DNA of 64,000 nt from Vibrio metschnikovii CIP 69.14 (GCF_000176155.1 NZ_ACZO01000009.1:1-64000), one strand, 5' to 3'. Positions 12,481 through 26,409 are shown, counted from the first letter of the stretch. Notes: a model not told the origin generated them from the sequence alone. Made by a program: numbers and translations.

Positions 12481-13839
12481 TTATTTTTTCACAGGCCGTG
12501 ACCACCCAGAAATTTTCTTTTCTTTAGCGCGAGTAATCACTAACTCACCAGCGGCCACAGGCTTAGTCAGCGTGGTTCCCGCACCAACCGTTGCTCCATC
12601 CGCTATCGTAACCGGTGCAATCAATTGGCTATCTGAACCGATAAATACGTCATTGCCAATAATCGTTTTATGTTTATTAGCCCCATCGTAATTACAAGTA
12701 ATTACCCCTGCCCCAATATTAACCCGCTGCCCAACCTCGGCATCCCCTAGGTAAGTAAGATGATTGGCCTTTGAGCCTTCACCCAAGCGAGCATTTTTCA
12801 TCTCGACAAAGTTACCGACATGGGCATCATCACGCAGTTCAGCGCCGGGGCGTAAACGGCTGAATGGACCGACGGTACAATCTTCACCGACCGTTGCACC
12901 TTCAATAATGCTATAGGGACGAATTACTGTATTATCATCAATCTCACAATCAATAAGGATGGAACCGGCACCAATCACAACGTTATTGCCTATCGATACC
13001 TGACCTTCGATCACGACATTAACATCAATTTCGACATCAACCCCACATTGCAACTCACCGCGCAGATCAAATCGTGCAGGATCGCGCAACATCACGCCTT
13101 GCTCAAGCAACTTATTAGCTTGGCGAGCTTGGAAAGCACGCTCTAAACGAGCAAGTTGAATGCGATCATTGACACCTTCCACTTCAATTGAACTGACTGG
13201 ATGCACCGCTTCAACCGCACGCCCTTCATCATGAGCAGCGGCAATCACATCCGTTAAATAATACTCACCCTGAGCGTTATTCTTATTAAGCCCTTTTAAC
13301 CAGCGTTTTAAATCTCCACCGGTGGCAACCATAACACCCGTGTTGATCTCTTTAATTTGTTTTTGCTCTTCGCTGGCATCTTTCTGCTCAACAATCGCCA
13401 CTACTGGGCCGTTCTTACGGACAATACGTCCATAGCCCGTTGGGTTATCGAGAACCACCGTCAACAGCGCAATACCACCTGTTGGTTGAGCTTCAAGTAA
13501 ACTTTCTATGGTCTGCTCAGAGATCAATGGAACATCACCATACAAAACCAAGATTTTTTCATCGTCTCTAAACTGATCCGACGCCTGATCCACCGCGTGT
13601 CCAGTGCCGAGTTGCTCTGCTTGCAAAACCCAGTTAACGGGCTCATCGGCCAGAACGTGTTGCATTTGCTCTCCACCATGCCCATACACCAAATGGATAT
13701 TGTGTGCTCCAAGATTATGGCAGGTGCTAATCACATGTTTGACCATGGGCTTTCCTGCCAAAGTGTGCAGCACTTTAGGAATATGGGAGTGCATACGGGT
13801 GCCTTTGCCTGCAGCAAGGATCACAGCGCTAAATTTCAT
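12481..13839 (-). CDS. glmU: GlmU, bifunctional UDP-GlcNAc synthesis enzyme
   Basis: A 452-aa enzyme combining GlcN-1-P acetyltransferase and GlcNAc-1-P uridyltransferase activities, making UDP-GlcNAc for peptidoglycan and LPS. The N-terminal pyrophosphorylase has the nucleotide loop [18 protein letters not shown] and the metal-site Asp in LYGDVPLIS. From about residue 250 the protein becomes a left-handed beta-helix of hexapeptide repeats, ending in the acetyltransferase region with [10 protein letters not shown]. The length is close to E. coli's 456 aa. It lies downstream of the atp operon but is separated from it by a terminator. Confidence 0.96.
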   Translation of the reverse strand: MKFSAVILAAGKGTRMHSHIPKVLHTLAGKPMVKHVISTCHNLGAHNIHLVYGHGGEQMQHVLADEPVNWVLQAEQLGTGHAVDQASDQFRDDEKILVLYGDVPLISEQTIESLLEAQPTGGIALLTVVLDNPTGYGRIVRKNGPVVAIVEQKDASEEQKQIKEINTGVMVATGGDLKRWLKGLNKNNAQGEYYLTDVIAAAHDEGRAVEAVHPVSSIEVEGVNDRIQLARLERAFQARQANKLLEQGVMLRDPARFDLRGELQCGVDVEIDVNVVIEGQVSIGNNVVIGAGSILIDCEIDDNTVIRPYSIIEGATVGEDCTVGPFSRLRPGAELRDDAHVGNFVEMKNARLGEGSKANHLTYLGDAEVGQRVNIGAGVITCNYDGANKHKTIIGNDVFIGSDSQLIAPVTIADGATVGAGTTLTKPVAAGELVITRAKEKKISGWSRPVKK

Positions 13840-13936
13840 CGGATACCTATGACGTTATATAAAATATGGCTCGCATTTTAGCGGGTAACACGAGACGTGT
13901 TAATTTTCTAGTGCAAGTTTTTGATAAAAAACCAAC

Positions 13937-13965
13937 AAAAAGGCGACCAGAAGGTCGCCTTTTAT
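13937..13965 (-). terminator. Terminator of the atp operon
   Basis: AAAAGGCGACC (13938-13948) pairs with GGTCGCCTTTT (13953-13963) around a 4-nt loop. On the minus strand a T5 tract follows. It lies 22 bp beyond atpC. Confidence 0.85.
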
Positions 13966-13985
13966 GATTACGTACTGAAAAGAGA

Positions 13986-14411
13986 TCAGCGACGCTTTCT
14001 TATTAGATCAATGACTCGTAACTGAGCAATCGCTTTAGCCAGTTCACTCGATGCCTGCGCAAAGTTCACATCACCATGATTGTCATTTAGCAACTCTTCT
14101 GCTGAGCGTTTCGCTTCAGCCGCTTTTGCTTCATCAAGCTCTTCAGCACGAATCGCAGTATCTGCTAAAATCGTTACATCATTCGGTTGAACTTCGAGTA
14201 TGCCACCAGAAAGGTAAATAATTTCTTCTTTACCTTTAATGGTCACAATACGCACCATCCCCGGTCTGATATAAGTCAGTAAAGGGACGTGTCCTGCTAA
14301 AACGCCTAAATCTCCGCTTTCACCCGAGACTTGAATAGACCGCGCCCAACCGGAAAAAATCCGCTTTTCAGCACTGACTACATCTAAGTTAAAGGTTACT
14401 GATGCTGTCAT
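13986..14411 (-). CDS. atpC: ATP synthase epsilon subunit
   Basis: A 141-aa F1 epsilon subunit, part of the rotating central stalk and a regulator of ATP hydrolysis. The N-terminal beta-sandwich contains [19 protein letters not shown] and [23 protein letters not shown]-terminal helical hairpin (about residues 90-141) is rich in Ala, Glu and Lys. It is the last gene of the minus-strand atp operon, 24 bp after atpD, and is followed by a terminator. Confidence 0.96.
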   Translation of the reverse strand: MTASVTFNLDVVSAEKRIFSGWARSIQVSGESGDLGVLAGHVPLLTYIRPGMVRIVTIKGKEEIIYLSGGILEVQPNDVTILADTAIRAEELDEAKAAEAKRSAEELLNDNHGDVNFAQASSELAKAIAQLRVIDLIRKRR

Positions 14412-14435
14412 AAAGCCTCCTTGGAGATTTGAGCG

Positions 14436-15857
<1,422 letters not shown>

Positions 15858-15870
15858 TTAATTACCTTTG

Positions 15871-16737
15871 TTAAACCGCTGCTGCGCCGCTAACAATCTC
15901 TGACAATTCTTGGGTGATGGCTGCTTGGCGAGCCTTGTTATACACCAGTTGTAAATCATCAATCAGATTACCTGCGTTATCCGATGCTGCTCTCATCGCA
16001 ACCATTCGGGCAGACATTTCACACGCTAAGTTTTCCACTACGGATTGATATACTTGTGCTTCGATATAACGAGTCATCAAAGTATTCAGTAGTTTATTCT
16101 GATCAGACTCAAACATGTAACTCCAAGCATGCTTGCGACCTGAATCATCTTCTTGCGTTTTCGGCAAAGGTAACAATTGTTCCATCTTTGGTTGTTGAGT
16201 CATCGAGTTAACAAACTCGTTGTACACTAGGAACAAACGATCGATTTCACCTTCTTTGTACTTAGTCAGCATAACGCTGATAGAACCGATCAAATCATCT
16301 AATTGTGGCTCATCACCGATACCGGTTTTCTGAGCGACAATTTTTGCCCCTATGCCTCGGAAATAAGAACTACCTTTACTTCCAATCATCGCTATTTCAA
16401 TCGCAGTGCCACGGCTAGAATATTCATTCATATGCGCAACGGCTTTTTTAAACATATTGATGTTTAAACCACCACACAAACCGCGATCGGTGGATACGAC
16501 GATATACCCAACACGTTTAGCTTCACGTTCTTCTAAGTAAGGATGAGTAAACTCCAAAGTACCGTTTGCTAAATGACCAATGACTTTACGAATTGTTTTT
16601 GAATATGGACGAGGCCCTTCCATCGCATCTTGAGTTCGACGCATTTTAGAAGCCGCAACCATTTCCATTGCTTTAGTAATTTTTTGAGTGCTTTTGACAC
16701 TCCCAATCTTACTGCGAATCTCTTTTGTATTGGCCAT
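15871..16737 (-). CDS. atpG: ATP synthase gamma subunit
   Basis: A 288-aa central-stalk subunit. The N-terminal helix has the conserved [15 protein letters not shown]. The Rossmann-like middle domain has [11 protein letters not shown], and the long C-terminal helix has [15 protein letters not shown]. It couples c-ring rotation to catalytic changes in F1. It lies 31 bp upstream of atpD in the operon. Confidence 0.97.
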   Translation of the reverse strand: MANTKEIRSKIGSVKSTQKITKAMEMVAASKMRRTQDAMEGPRPYSKTIRKVIGHLANGTLEFTHPYLEEREAKRVGYIVVSTDRGLCGGLNINMFKKAVAHMNEYSSRGTAIEIAMIGSKGSSYFRGIGAKIVAQKTGIGDEPQLDDLIGSISVMLTKYKEGEIDRLFLVYNEFVNSMTQQPKMEQLLPLPKTQEDDSGRKHAWSYMFESDQNKLLNTLMTRYIEAQVYQSVVENLACEMSARMVAMRAASDNAGNLIDDLQLVYNKARQAAITQELSEIVSGAAAV

Positions 16738-16771
16738 CGTTACTCTCCGTTAATTACAATGTGGCTTGTAA

Positions 16772-18313
16772 TTACCAAGTCTGAGTTGCTTTAAAATCTT
16801 CCACTAACTTTTTCAACTTAGCTTCAATTTCATCGTTGTAAGCACCCGTCTTGTCAATTTCCGTTTTTAAATCGGCATATTGAGAATGAGCATACGACAG
16901 AAGTGCAGATTCAAAATCCAACACTTTATTCAATTCGACATCGCTTAAGTAACCGCGCTCAGCAGCAAAAATAACCAACGCCTGATCAAAAACTGACATT
17001 GGTGCATACTGCTTTTGCTTCATCAATTCAGTCACTTTTTGACCATGGTTAAGCTGACGTTTCGTCGCCTCATCCAGATCAGAAGCAAACTGAGCAAATG
17101 CCGCAAGTTCACGATAAGCCGCCAGAGCAGTACGGATACCACCAGAAAGCTTTTTGATGATTTTTGTCTGTGCAGCACCACCTACCCGAGAAACAGAGAT
17201 ACCTGGATCAACCGCAGGACGAACCCCAGCATTAAATAACTCAGTTTGTAGGAAGATCTGACCATCGGTAATCGAAATTACGTTGGTTGGTACGAAAGCA
17301 GAAACGTCACCTGCTTGGGTTTCAATGATCGGTAATGCCGTTAAAGAACCGGTTTTACCTTTCACTTCACCGTTAGTGAAACGTTCTACATACACTTCAC
17401 TCACACGAGCCGCACGCTCTAAGAGACGAGAGTGGAGGTAAAAAACGTCACCAGGGAAAGCTTCACGACCCGGTGGACGACGCAACAATAGCGAGATTTG
17501 ACGATACGCCACCGCTTGCTTTGATAAGTCATCATAAACAATCAGTGCATCTTCACCACGGTCACGGAAGTATTCACCCATGGCACAGCCAGAATAAGGC
17601 GCTAGATATTGTAGTGCTGCTGATTCAGAAGCAGAAGCGACCACAACGATGGTGTTTTTCAATGCACCATGCTCTTCCAATTTACGTACAACGTTAGCAA
17701 TGGTTGACGCTTTTTGGCCAATCGCTACGTAGATAGAATAGATACCTGAATCTTTCTGGTTAATGATCGCATCAATCGCCAAAGCGGTTTTACCCGTCTG
17801 ACGGTCACCGATAATCAGCTCACGCTGACCACGACCGATAGGAATCATCGCATCAACAGATTTATAACCCGTTTGTACAGGCTGATCGACCGATTTACGA
17901 TCAATAACCCCAGGGGCAATCACTTCTACTGGAGAAGTTAATTTTGCGTCAATCGGACCTTTACCATCAATTGGCACACCTAAAGTGTTCACCACTCGAC
18001 CCAAAAGCTCTGGACCTACTGGGACTTCAAGAATACGCCCAGTACTGGTCACTTTCATACCCTCACTGAGATCAGTGTAAGGGCCCATGACAACAGCACC
18101 TACCGAATCACGTTCAAGGTTAAGTGCGAGAGCAAAATTGCCGCCCGGCAGTTCAATCATTTCACCTTGCATCACGTCCGCTAGGCCGTGAATACGGATG
18201 ATACCATCGCTTACTGATACGATAGTACCTTCATTGCGAGCATCAGAAACAACGTTGAAACCTTCAATTCGCTTTCTGATGATTTCGCTGATTTCCGTGG
18301 AATTAAGTTGCAT
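16772..18313 (-). CDS. atpA: ATP synthase alpha subunit
   Basis: A 513-aa non-catalytic nucleotide-binding F1 subunit, the same length as in E. coli. It has the P-loop GDRQTGKT, the Walker B region [18 protein letters not shown] and the signature [11 protein letters not shown], which includes the catalytic arginine contributed to beta. It forms the hexamer with AtpD. It lies 17 bp after atpH. Confidence 0.97.
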   Translation of the reverse strand: MQLNSTEISEIIRKRIEGFNVVSDARNEGTIVSVSDGIIRIHGLADVMQGEMIELPGGNFALALNLERDSVGAVVMGPYTDLSEGMKVTSTGRILEVPVGPELLGRVVNTLGVPIDGKGPIDAKLTSPVEVIAPGVIDRKSVDQPVQTGYKSVDAMIPIGRGQRELIIGDRQTGKTALAIDAIINQKDSGIYSIYVAIGQKASTIANVVRKLEEHGALKNTIVVVASASESAALQYLAPYSGCAMGEYFRDRGEDALIVYDDLSKQAVAYRQISLLLRRPPGREAFPGDVFYLHSRLLERAARVSEVYVERFTNGEVKGKTGSLTALPIIETQAGDVSAFVPTNVISITDGQIFLQTELFNAGVRPAVDPGISVSRVGGAAQTKIIKKLSGGIRTALAAYRELAAFAQFASDLDEATKRQLNHGQKVTELMKQKQYAPMSVFDQALVIFAAERGYLSDVELNKVLDFESALLSYAHSQYADLKTEIDKTGAYNDEIEAKLKKLVEDFKATQTW

Positions 18314-18330
18314 TGCTCCAATTCCCCTAA

Positions 18331-18861
18331 TTAAGACTTCATCACGTCTTTCAGACGATTAATACGACCCAGTAACGAGCTGTCAAGGATATTATCCTCT
18401 ACTCGAATAACGGCTCCGCCAATAAGATTGCTGTCAATTTGGCAATTCAGCTTTACTTTACAGTCATAGCGTTTTTCTAAGTTACTGGTTAAAGTTTCAA
18501 CCTGTTCATCGCTTAACTCATAAGAGCTCACTACTTCAACTTCCTTAGTACCAGAAGATTCCGTAGCAAACTTTTGAAACTGCTGACATATATCACCGAG
18601 CGCCGCTATGCGACGATTTTCCATCAACACCAATAAAAAATTCAGCATGGGTTGATCAAACTGCTCACCCGCTACATCAGCATACACCTGCAACAATTGT
18701 TGCGATTGTAAGCTAAAAGCGGCCGATGATAATTCAGGTACCAACGACATTGTTTTTGCCAATTCGAGCATAGCTGACCACTGTTCAACCATACTGTGTT
18801 CACTGGCATAACTGAATGCAGCCTTAGCGTATGGACGAGCAATCGTTGTCAAATCCGACAT
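18331..18861 (-). CDS. atpH: ATP synthase delta subunit
   Basis: A 176-aa peripheral-stalk subunit linking the top of F1 to the b subunits. It has an all-helical N-terminal domain starting [13 protein letters not shown] and a C-terminal domain with the conserved [20 protein letters not shown]. It is 14 bp from atpF. Confidence 0.96.
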   Translation of the reverse strand: MSDLTTIARPYAKAAFSYASEHSMVEQWSAMLELAKTMSLVPELSSAAFSLQSQQLLQVYADVAGEQFDQPMLNFLLVLMENRRIAALGDICQQFQKFATESSGTKEVEVVSSYELSDEQVETLTSNLEKRYDCKVKLNCQIDSNLIGGAVIRVEDNILDSSLLGRINRLKDVMKS

Positions 18862-18875
18862 ACAAATGCACTCCT

Positions 18876-19346
18876 TTATAGCTTCGCAGAAATACTATCA
18901 AGTATGTCTTGGTTAGCTGCCTTATCGACAGTTCGTTGAACAATCTTCTCAGCGGCAAGTAAAGCAAGAGTAGACACTTCTTTTTGCAGCTCATTACGAG
19001 CTCGCAAAATTTGCGCTTCTAGTTCTGCTTGGCCTTGAGCCAAGATATGCTCACGCTCGTGCGCTGCTTCTTGACGAGCTTCGTCTAAAATTTGAGCTTT
19101 GCGTTTGTTCGCTTGCTCAATAATGACTAGCGCCTCTTTTTTAGCAATTTTAAGCTGGTCTGCAGCATTGCTTTTAGCCAGATTAAGGGCTTTATCAGCA
19201 CGCTCAGCAGAAGCTAAACCATCAGCGATCGTTTTCTGACGCTCTTCTATGGCACTCATCAAAGGAGGCCATACATACTTCATGCAGAACCAAACAAAGA
19301 TTAAAAATGCGATGGTTTGGCCCAACAGAGTTGCATTGATATTCAC
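18876..19346 (-). CDS. atpF: ATP synthase b subunit
   Basis: A 156-aa subunit, the same length as in E. coli. A single N-terminal membrane helix (about residues 5-27, [20 protein letters not shown]) is followed by a long, charged, Ala-rich coiled-coil (about 30-156) that forms the stator. The [12 protein letters not shown] junction is typical. Confidence 0.96.
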   Translation of the reverse strand: MNINATLLGQTIAFLIFVWFCMKYVWPPLMSAIEERQKTIADGLASAERADKALNLAKSNAADQLKIAKKEALVIIEQANKRKAQILDEARQEAAHEREHILAQGQAELEAQILRARNELQKEVSTLALLAAEKIVQRTVDKAANQDILDSISAKL

Positions 19347-19416
19347 ACTAACTCTCCTTTATTTTGCTTCTGTTTACCCAATCATCTGTGCGTTTGGGTG
19401 ACACAAAAAGGACAAG

Positions 19417-20896
<1,480 letters not shown>

Positions 20897-20977
20897 CAAA
20901 AGCACCTGTTTTCTGTATTATTCGCCAAGTTACAGTACGTTAATAAAACATTGCAACTCGGTGAAAAAAGCTTCGAA

Positions 20978-21005
20978 ATTATATATAGGTATCGTAAAAA
21001 CTCAA
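20978..21005 (-). promoter_or_regulatory. atp operon promoter
   Basis: Minus strand: TTGAGT (21005-21000), 16-bp spacer, TATAAT (20983-20978). It lies about 80 bp upstream of atpI in the gap after parB. Confidence 0.7.
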
Positions 21006-21054
21006 CTGAAAGCGGGTGAGCCAAGCCGCAGAAAATATATTCTATGACCGATTT

Positions 21055-21948
21055 TCATGATGCAATCGTATCTAATTGTTTCAATAGCTCGATCAATTGT
21101 TCTTGATTTGTAAAATCAATGGTTAAACGCCCTTTGCCATTGACTTGTAACTTTACCGCCATCTTTTTTTGTAACCGTTCAGCAAGTGCAGATAATTGCT
21201 GCTCAACCTCCGTCGCTAAGACGGGTGAAACAGGAGCTGCAGGAGCCTCACTAGACCAACGTTTAACTAAAGATTCAGCCTGACGTACCGTTAGTTGCTT
21301 GTCGACCATTACTTGTGCACAAGGCTGCTGTTGCTCTATAGGTAAAACCAGTAGGCTACGAGCATGGCCCATTTCCAGTTGTTTACTTTCAACGAGACGC
21401 TTAACGGCATCATCCAACTGATTTAAACGCAGTAAGTTACTTACTGTGGTGCGCGATTTGCCGATCACATCCGCCACTTGCTGATGGGTTAACTTAAACT
21501 CATCTTGTAATCGTTCTAGTGCCTGAGCTTCTTCGATCGCATTCAGATCTTCACGCTGGATATTTTCGATCAACGCCATGGCGATCGCGGCACGATCATC
21601 GACCCGCTTGATCAAGCAAGGCACTTGTTTTAAACCCGCCTGCTTAGCGGCACGCCAACGGCGCTCACCCGCGATGATCTCAAAACCACCAAACTCAAGC
21701 GGCCTAACCACGATAGGTTGAATAATACCTTGTGACTGAATAGAAAGAGCAAGCTCTTCCAGCGCTTCTGATGACATATCCTTACGAGGCTGATAAATGC
21801 CTGGTTTCAGGCTAGTAATCGATAACTCGATTAACTCGCCATCGGTTGACATCGCTTGGCTGTGTGAAGCGGTTTGTTGCTTTTCCCTCGCCATAGAGCT
21901 GGTTGCCAGTAAAGCATCTAAGCCTTTTCCTAAACCACGTTTCGACAT
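21055..21948 (-). CDS. parB: ParB, chromosome-partitioning CTPase/DNA-binding protein
   Basis: A 297-aa ParB/Spo0J. The N-terminus SKRGLGKGLDALL is the ParA-contacting peptide. The CTP-binding domain has QPRKDM, IIAGERRWRAA and ALIENIQREDL. A helix-turn-helix parS-binding domain has LTHQQVADVIGKSRTTVSNLLRL in pieces, and a C-terminal dimer domain ends the protein. It loads at parS and spreads as a CTP-gated clamp. It follows parA by 22 bp. I did not find a full parS consensus inside the window. Confidence 0.95.
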   Translation of the reverse strand: MSKRGLGKGLDALLATSSMAREKQQTASHSQAMSTDGELIELSITSLKPGIYQPRKDMSSEALEELALSIQSQGIIQPIVVRPLEFGGFEIIAGERRWRAAKQAGLKQVPCLIKRVDDRAAIAMALIENIQREDLNAIEEAQALERLQDEFKLTHQQVADVIGKSRTTVSNLLRLNQLDDAVKRLVESKQLEMGHARSLLVLPIEQQQPCAQVMVDKQLTVRQAESLVKRWSSEAPAAPVSPVLATEVEQQLSALAERLQKKMAVKLQVNGKGRLTIDFTNQEQLIELLKQLDTIAS

Positions 21949-21970
21949 CTCGGAGCGTTCCTTTTCGGTA

Positions 21971-22744
21971 TTATGCAGGGATTTCTTCGCGACGCAGCAT
22001 TTCGCCCGCTAAAGCGAGGTAAGCTTTAGAACCCGCGGAATGCTTATCATAATACATGGCTGGTTTACCATGACTTGGGGCTTCAGCGAGCCGAACGTTA
22101 CGTGGAATAACCGTGCGATACACTTTATTGCCAAAATGCTTTTTCAGTTGATCAGACACTTCATTCGCGAGTCGATTACGTGGATCATACATGGTTCGTA
22201 ATAATCCTTCGATCTTTAGATTCTCATTGACGACGGCGGCAAGTTTACTGATGGTGTCCATCAAAGCCGTTAACCCTTCTAACGCAAAATACTCACACTG
22301 CATGGGCACCAACACCGAATCGGCGGCAGCCATCGCATTGATTGTAAGTAGGTTTAAAGAAGGGGGGCAATCAATAAAGATGAAATCATAGTTATCGCGA
22401 ACTAATGCCAACGCATTTTTCAAACGTACTTCTCGAGCAAACACTTCCATCAGCTTAATTTCGGCCGCGGTGACATCTCCATTCGCGGCAATCAAATCAT
22501 AGTAACCCGACGTTTTTCTACACACCACTTGTTCAAATGGTGCTTCTTCGACAAGTAATTCATAAGCGGTGGCATCGACTTGGTATTTATCCACGCCACT
22601 GGCCATCGTTGCGTTGCCTTGCGGGTCAAGATCAACCACCAAAACTTTACGTTTTGTGGCCGCCATTGAAGCCGCTAAATTAATGCACGTTGTTGTTTTA
22701 CCTACGCCACCTTTCTGGTTGGCGATCGCTACGATTTTGCCCAC
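21971..22744 (-). CDS. parA: ParA, chromosome-partitioning ATPase
   Basis: A 257-aa deviant-Walker ATPase (Soj/ParA). Motif A is KGGVGKTTTCINLAA and follows IVAIANQ. Walker B is DFIFIDCPPSLNLLT, and the A' motif region VLVVDLDPQGNAT is present. It binds nucleoid DNA in the ATP form and drives ParB-parS origin segregation. The start is GTG at 22744 behind GAGG. It sits in the mnmG-rsmG-parA-parB run, the standard origin-proximal arrangement. Confidence 0.95.
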   Translation of the reverse strand: MGKIVAIANQKGGVGKTTTCINLAASMAATKRKVLVVDLDPQGNATMASGVDKYQVDATAYELLVEEAPFEQVVCRKTSGYYDLIAANGDVTAAEIKLMEVFAREVRLKNALALVRDNYDFIFIDCPPSLNLLTINAMAAADSVLVPMQCEYFALEGLTALMDTISKLAAVVNENLKIEGLLRTMYDPRNRLANEVSDQLKKHFGNKVYRTVIPRNVRLAEAPSHGKPAMYYDKHSAGSKAYLALAGEMLRREEIPA

Positions 22745-22758
22745 GGTATGCCTCGCTA

Positions 22759-23391
22759 TTATCCCTTGCGCGATAAGATTACAAGATGACGCTCACCTTC
22801 CAACTCCGGAACTTTCAAAGCTTTGATGTCGATCACACTGCACCATTCAGGAAGAGAGTTTAGCTCTTCTTGCGGACGTTGCCCCTTTAAGGCTAAAAAC
22901 ACCCCCTGTTTAGCACAAGGTAAGTGATGACACCACTCTACCATATCTAACATGGAAGCAAAGGCACGACTGAGTACGCCATCAAAACCGTGCTCTGGCT
23001 TAAACTCTTCGACTCGACTTTGCAGTGCGGTGACATTATCGATTCTCAGCTCATGCAAAACTTGCTTAATAAATCGAATCCGCTTGCCTAAGCTATCGAG
23101 TAACACAAACTGTCTATCAGGGTTCATGATCGCCAAAGGAATCCCCGGCAATCCAGGCCCCGTACCTACATCAATAAAGCGTTTCCCCTGTAAATATGGG
23201 CTGACCACAATACTATCGAGAATATGCTTAACCAACATTTCCTGTGGATCGCGTACAGAAGTTAGATTATACGCTTTATTCCACTTATTGAGTAACTCTA
23301 CGTAACCGACCAGTTGCTCACGCTGCTGATCGGAAACGACCAAATCCGTTTGTGCAATCAATGCATCGAGTTTACTTCGTAATAGGTTCAT
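22759..23391 (-). CDS. rsmG: RsmG, 16S rRNA m7G527 methyltransferase
   Basis: A 210-aa class I methyltransferase (GidB). The SAM-binding motif is [17 protein letters not shown], followed by [16 protein letters not shown] and [15 protein letters not shown]. It methylates N7 of G527 in 16S rRNA; loss of family members gives low-level streptomycin resistance. The ATG overlaps the mnmG stop by one base (TAATG). Confidence 0.95.
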   Translation of the reverse strand: MNLLRSKLDALIAQTDLVVSDQQREQLVGYVELLNKWNKAYNLTSVRDPQEMLVKHILDSIVVSPYLQGKRFIDVGTGPGLPGIPLAIMNPDRQFVLLDSLGKRIRFIKQVLHELRIDNVTALQSRVEEFKPEHGFDGVLSRAFASMLDMVEWCHHLPCAKQGVFLALKGQRPQEELNSLPEWCSVIDIKALKVPELEGERHLVILSRKG

Positions 23392-25286
23392 TACGCAGCC
23401 TCTCCTTTTTTCAAGAGACCTTGCTTTTTCAGGTGTACTAATAAAATCGAGATTGCGGCAGGAGTTATCCCTGATATACGCGATGCAATCCCTAATGTTT
23501 CTGGCTTCGCCGCGTTTAATTTAAGTACAACTTCATTCGATAAGCCTTTGACTTGCTGATAATCCAAATCTGCTGGCAACTTGGTATGTTCATGACGCAG
23601 CGATTTTTCTATCTCATCTCGCTGACGCTGAATATAACCTTCGTATTTAACTTGAATCTCAACTTGTTCCGCCGCTTCACTATCTTCAATCGCTGGAGAA
23701 AACGTCGCGATAGACGTCACCTGTTGATAGGTCATTTCAGGACGACGCAACAAATCTTCCCCATTCGCTTCTCGCGAAATAGGGGTTTTCAATAATGCGT
23801 TCAACGCCTCAGCATCTGTAGACGTTGGATTAATCCAAGTTTCTTTTAAACGCTGACGTTCTTGCTGCATATGTTCGACTTTTTGATTAAAACGAGCCCA
23901 ACGCTGTTCACAAACTAAACCCAGTTGATAAGCTTTTTCTGTGAGACGGAGATCGGCGTTATCTTCGCGCAGCAACAAACGGTATTCAGCGCGAGAAGTG
24001 AACATACGATAAGGTTCTTTGGTGCCCATGGTTGAAAGATCATCGATCAATACGCCCATATAAGCTTGATCGCGGCGCGGACTCCAGCCTTCTTTGTCTT
24101 GACTGTACAAGCTGGCATTTAAACCTGCCATTAAGCCTTGAGCGGCCGCTTCTTCATAGCCGGTGGTACCATTGATTTGTCCAGCAAAGAACAAGCCGTT
24201 AATAAACTTGGTCTCGTAAGTCTGTTTTAGATCTCTTGGGTCAAAGAAGTCATATTCAATCGCATAACCAGGTCGAACAATATGCGCATTTTCGAAGCCC
24301 TGCATCGAGCGCACAATTTGTACTTGGACATCAAACGGCAAACTGGTCGAGATACCATTAGGGTAGAGCTCGGTTGTTGTTAGTCCTTCAGGCTCAATAA
24401 AAATTTGGTGGCTGTTCTTATCTGAAAAGCGCATCACTTTATCTTCAATGGATGGGCAATAACGCGGACCAATCCCTTCGATAACTCCGGCATACATCGG
24501 GCTACGATCCAAGTTATTACGAATCACATCATGGGTTTTTTCATTGGTGTGGGTAATAAAACAAGGAATTTGACGTGGATGTTGCTCACGCTTGCCCATG
24601 AATGAAAAAACGGGTGTTGGATTATCGCCGTGTTGTGCTTCTAGCTGGGAGAAATCAACACTACGTGCATCAATTCGTGGGGGGGTTCCCGTTTTTAAAC
24701 GATCGACGCGGAATGGCAGTTCACGCAAACGATGAGCCAAAGCGATCGAAGGAGGATCCCCAGCTCGACCGCCTGAAAAGTTTTCTAATCCTATGTGGAT
24801 CTTGCCACCAAGGAAAGTCCCTACCGTCAATACCACCGATTTAGCGTGAAACTTAAGGCCCATTTGCGTGACAACACCACGCACATGATCTTGTTCAACG
24901 ATCAAGTCGTCGGCCGCTTGCTGAAACAGGGTTAAATTCGGCATATTTTCTAATGCATGACGAACATAAGCTTTATAAAGCGCACGATCCGCCTGCGCTC
25001 GAGTCGCACGAACCGCTGGACCTTTAGAAGCATTTAAGGTTCTAAATTGAATACCTGCATGGTCAATGGCTTGTGCCATTAAACCACCCATCGCATCCAC
25101 TTCTTTGACTAAGTGGCCTTTACCAATTCCGCCGATAGCGGGATTGCAGGACATCTGGCCTAAAGTATCGATATTATGAGTCAGAAGTAACGTACGCTGT
25201 CCTGTACGAGCGGCTGCGAGTGCGGCTTCCGTTCCTGCGTGACCGCCACCAACCACAATGACGTCAAATGTTTCGTGATAAAGCAT
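23391..25286 (-). CDS. mnmG: MnmG (GidA), tRNA U34 modification enzyme
   Basis: A 631-aa FAD-dependent enzyme that, with MnmE, installs the 5-carboxymethylaminomethyl group on wobble uridines. The N-terminal FAD fold is [19 protein letters not shown]. The gidA signatures [14 protein letters not shown] and GGKIHIG are present, as is [19 protein letters not shown]. The C-terminal helical domain (about 550-631) binds MnmE. It is the first gene of mnmG-rsmG-parAB and is transcribed away from the adjacent origin. Confidence 0.97.
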   Translation of the reverse strand: MLYHETFDVIVVGGGHAGTEAALAAARTGQRTLLLTHNIDTLGQMSCNPAIGGIGKGHLVKEVDAMGGLMAQAIDHAGIQFRTLNASKGPAVRATRAQADRALYKAYVRHALENMPNLTLFQQAADDLIVEQDHVRGVVTQMGLKFHAKSVVLTVGTFLGGKIHIGLENFSGGRAGDPPSIALAHRLRELPFRVDRLKTGTPPRIDARSVDFSQLEAQHGDNPTPVFSFMGKREQHPRQIPCFITHTNEKTHDVIRNNLDRSPMYAGVIEGIGPRYCPSIEDKVMRFSDKNSHQIFIEPEGLTTTELYPNGISTSLPFDVQVQIVRSMQGFENAHIVRPGYAIEYDFFDPRDLKQTYETKFINGLFFAGQINGTTGYEEAAAQGLMAGLNASLYSQDKEGWSPRRDQAYMGVLIDDLSTMGTKEPYRMFTSRAEYRLLLREDNADLRLTEKAYQLGLVCEQRWARFNQKVEHMQQERQRLKETWINPTSTDAEALNALLKTPISREANGEDLLRRPEMTYQQVTSIATFSPAIEDSEAAEQVEIQVKYEGYIQRQRDEIEKSLRHEHTKLPADLDYQQVKGLSNEVVLKLNAAKPETLGIASRISGITPAAISILLVHLKKQGLLKKGEAA

Positions 25287-25379
25287 GAACGACCTCAGGT
25301 ATTTATTGAGATAGGGATAAACAAAAGAGACGTATTCTACCTTCTTTCCTAAGCAGAGAAAATCGCTTTTCGAGTTTTT

Positions 25380-25660
25380 TACTTCACGCGTTATTTAATA
25401 ATATAAAGAAAGATCTATAGAAAGATCTTTTATTAGATCTATTATTACGCAAGATGATCTCTGTGGATAAGCGGGAAATGATCAACAAGATCATGATCAT
25501 GTTAGCGATCAGATCATGTGTTCAGACACTGATCAAATCGCGTATTAGCTGGGATCAAAAAAAGGTTTTATGCACAGGCATAAAAAAGATCTTCGGTTTA
25601 AAAAGAATAACTATAGGTTAATCACCGTATAAAGACTTACTTATCCACAGGTGATTGGAG
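25380..25660 (+). other. oriC: Chromosomal replication origin (oriC)
   Basis: The mnmG-proximal side has three AT-rich 13-mers, each starting with GATCT, at 25412, 25424 and 25436, spaced exactly 12 bp. They resemble the E. coli duplex-unwinding 13-mers. Beyond lie DnaA boxes TTATCCACA (minus strand, 25462-25470), TTATGCACA (25568-25576) and TTATCCACA (25641-25649). I count twelve GATC sites between 25412 and 25591, the density expected for Dam/SeqA control. The order mnmG, unwinding element, DnaA boxes is as in E. coli and V. cholerae. The limits are approximate. The rest of 25287-25760 holds the mnmG upstream region and a terminator. Confidence 0.88.
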
Positions 25661-25711
25661 AGTCAACCAGGTTAATAGGGATAAAAAGTGATGGGTATGA
25701 AGAGTGAAAAA

Positions 25712-25742
25712 CAAAAAAAGCGGCCGAAGCCGCTTTTTTTGT
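25712..25742 (-). terminator. Terminator downstream of the hsp20 gene
   Basis: AGCGGC-CGAA-GCCGCT at 25719-25734 with seven-base A and T runs on either side, so it can act in both directions. It ends the small heat-shock gene on the minus strand and insulates oriC. Confidence 0.88.
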
Positions 25743-25760
25743 TGTTTTTGAGAGTAGGGA

Positions 25761-26195
25761 TTACTGATTTTCTAATAGATGTTGATTAATAGCAATCTTA
25801 CGCGGTTGCATAGCTTGTGGTATTTCTCGTTCTAAGTCGATATGCAATAAACCGTTTTCAAGCCCTGCTCCCATCACTTTTACGTAGTCCGCTAATTGGA
25901 ATTTACGTTCAAAATTACGTTCAGCAATACCTTGATAGATATAATTGCGGTTGTCTTCTTGCTGACGCTCACCGCGAACAATTAAGGTATTTTCTTGTTG
26001 AGTAATATCGAGTTCTTGCTCTGCAAAGCCAGCAACCGCCATTGTGATACGGTATTTATTGTCTTCTTGTTGCTCGATATTATAAGGAGGATAACCCCCT
26101 TGAGTATTTTTGTTACTGTTTGCTTCCATCATATTCAATAGACGGTCAAAGCCAATCGCGTTGCGGTATAAAGGAGTAAAATCGACAGTTCTCAT
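25761..26195 (-). CDS. ibpA: IbpA-type small heat-shock protein (Hsp20)
   Basis: A 144-aa alpha-crystallin-family chaperone that binds unfolding proteins for later refolding by DnaK/ClpB. The N-terminus [19 protein letters not shown] is IbpA-like. The alpha-crystallin domain spans about residues 36-128, with [30 protein letters not shown] and the end motif [10 protein letters not shown]. The C-terminal RKIAIN supplies the oligomerising I-x-I motif. The start at 26195 sits behind an AGGA that is paired in a ROSE-like hairpin, with a sigma-32-like promoter further upstream. Confidence 0.94.
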   Translation of the reverse strand: MRTVDFTPLYRNAIGFDRLLNMMEANSNKNTQGGYPPYNIEQQEDNKYRITMAVAGFAEQELDITQQENTLIVRGERQQEDNRNYIYQGIAERNFERKFQLADYVKVMGAGLENGLLHIDLEREIPQAMQPRKIAINQHLLENQ

Positions 26196-26199
26196 AATG

Positions 26200-26262
26200 C
26201 TATCCTCTTAGTAAGCAATAGTCTTAACGAGTTTCGTTAAGGATGAGGCTTATTGTTAACAA
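26200..26262 (-). promoter_or_regulatory. ROSE-like RNA thermometer in the ibpA 5' UTR
   Basis: In the minus-strand leader, CUAUUGCUU (26221-26213) pairs with AGAGGAUAG (26208-26200) around a 4-nt loop. The UUGCU segment faces the Shine-Dalgarno AGGA with one bulged G, which is the diagnostic ROSE arrangement. Upstream, a perfect 8-bp hairpin (26223-26230 with 26234-26241) and a further imperfect hairpin complete the multi-stem layout. The inference is that heat melts the weak final stem and frees the ribosome site. It is read by eye, without folding energies. Confidence 0.75.
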
Positions 26263-26357
26263 CTAAGCTCATCAAGATTAATGTTGATGGACGGGCTTAC
26301 CTCAGTGAGCGTAACGCCAATCCAAGTTGAGGCCCTTGCGGCATCCTCTTCACTACT

Positions 26358-26387
26358 TTATATAAGGTCGGTCGTTGGACTTTCAAG
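26358..26387 (-). promoter_or_regulatory. Sigma-32-like heat-shock promoter of ibpA
   Basis: Minus strand: CTTGAAA (26387-26381), 13-bp spacer, CCTTATATAA (26367-26358). This fits the sigma-32 pattern CTTGAAA, 11-16 bp, CCCCATNTA. It lies about 160 bp upstream of the ibpA start, leaving room for the structured leader. Confidence 0.75.
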
Positions 26388-26409
26388 AGTCGCGTATCGA
26401 TTTTTTTTG

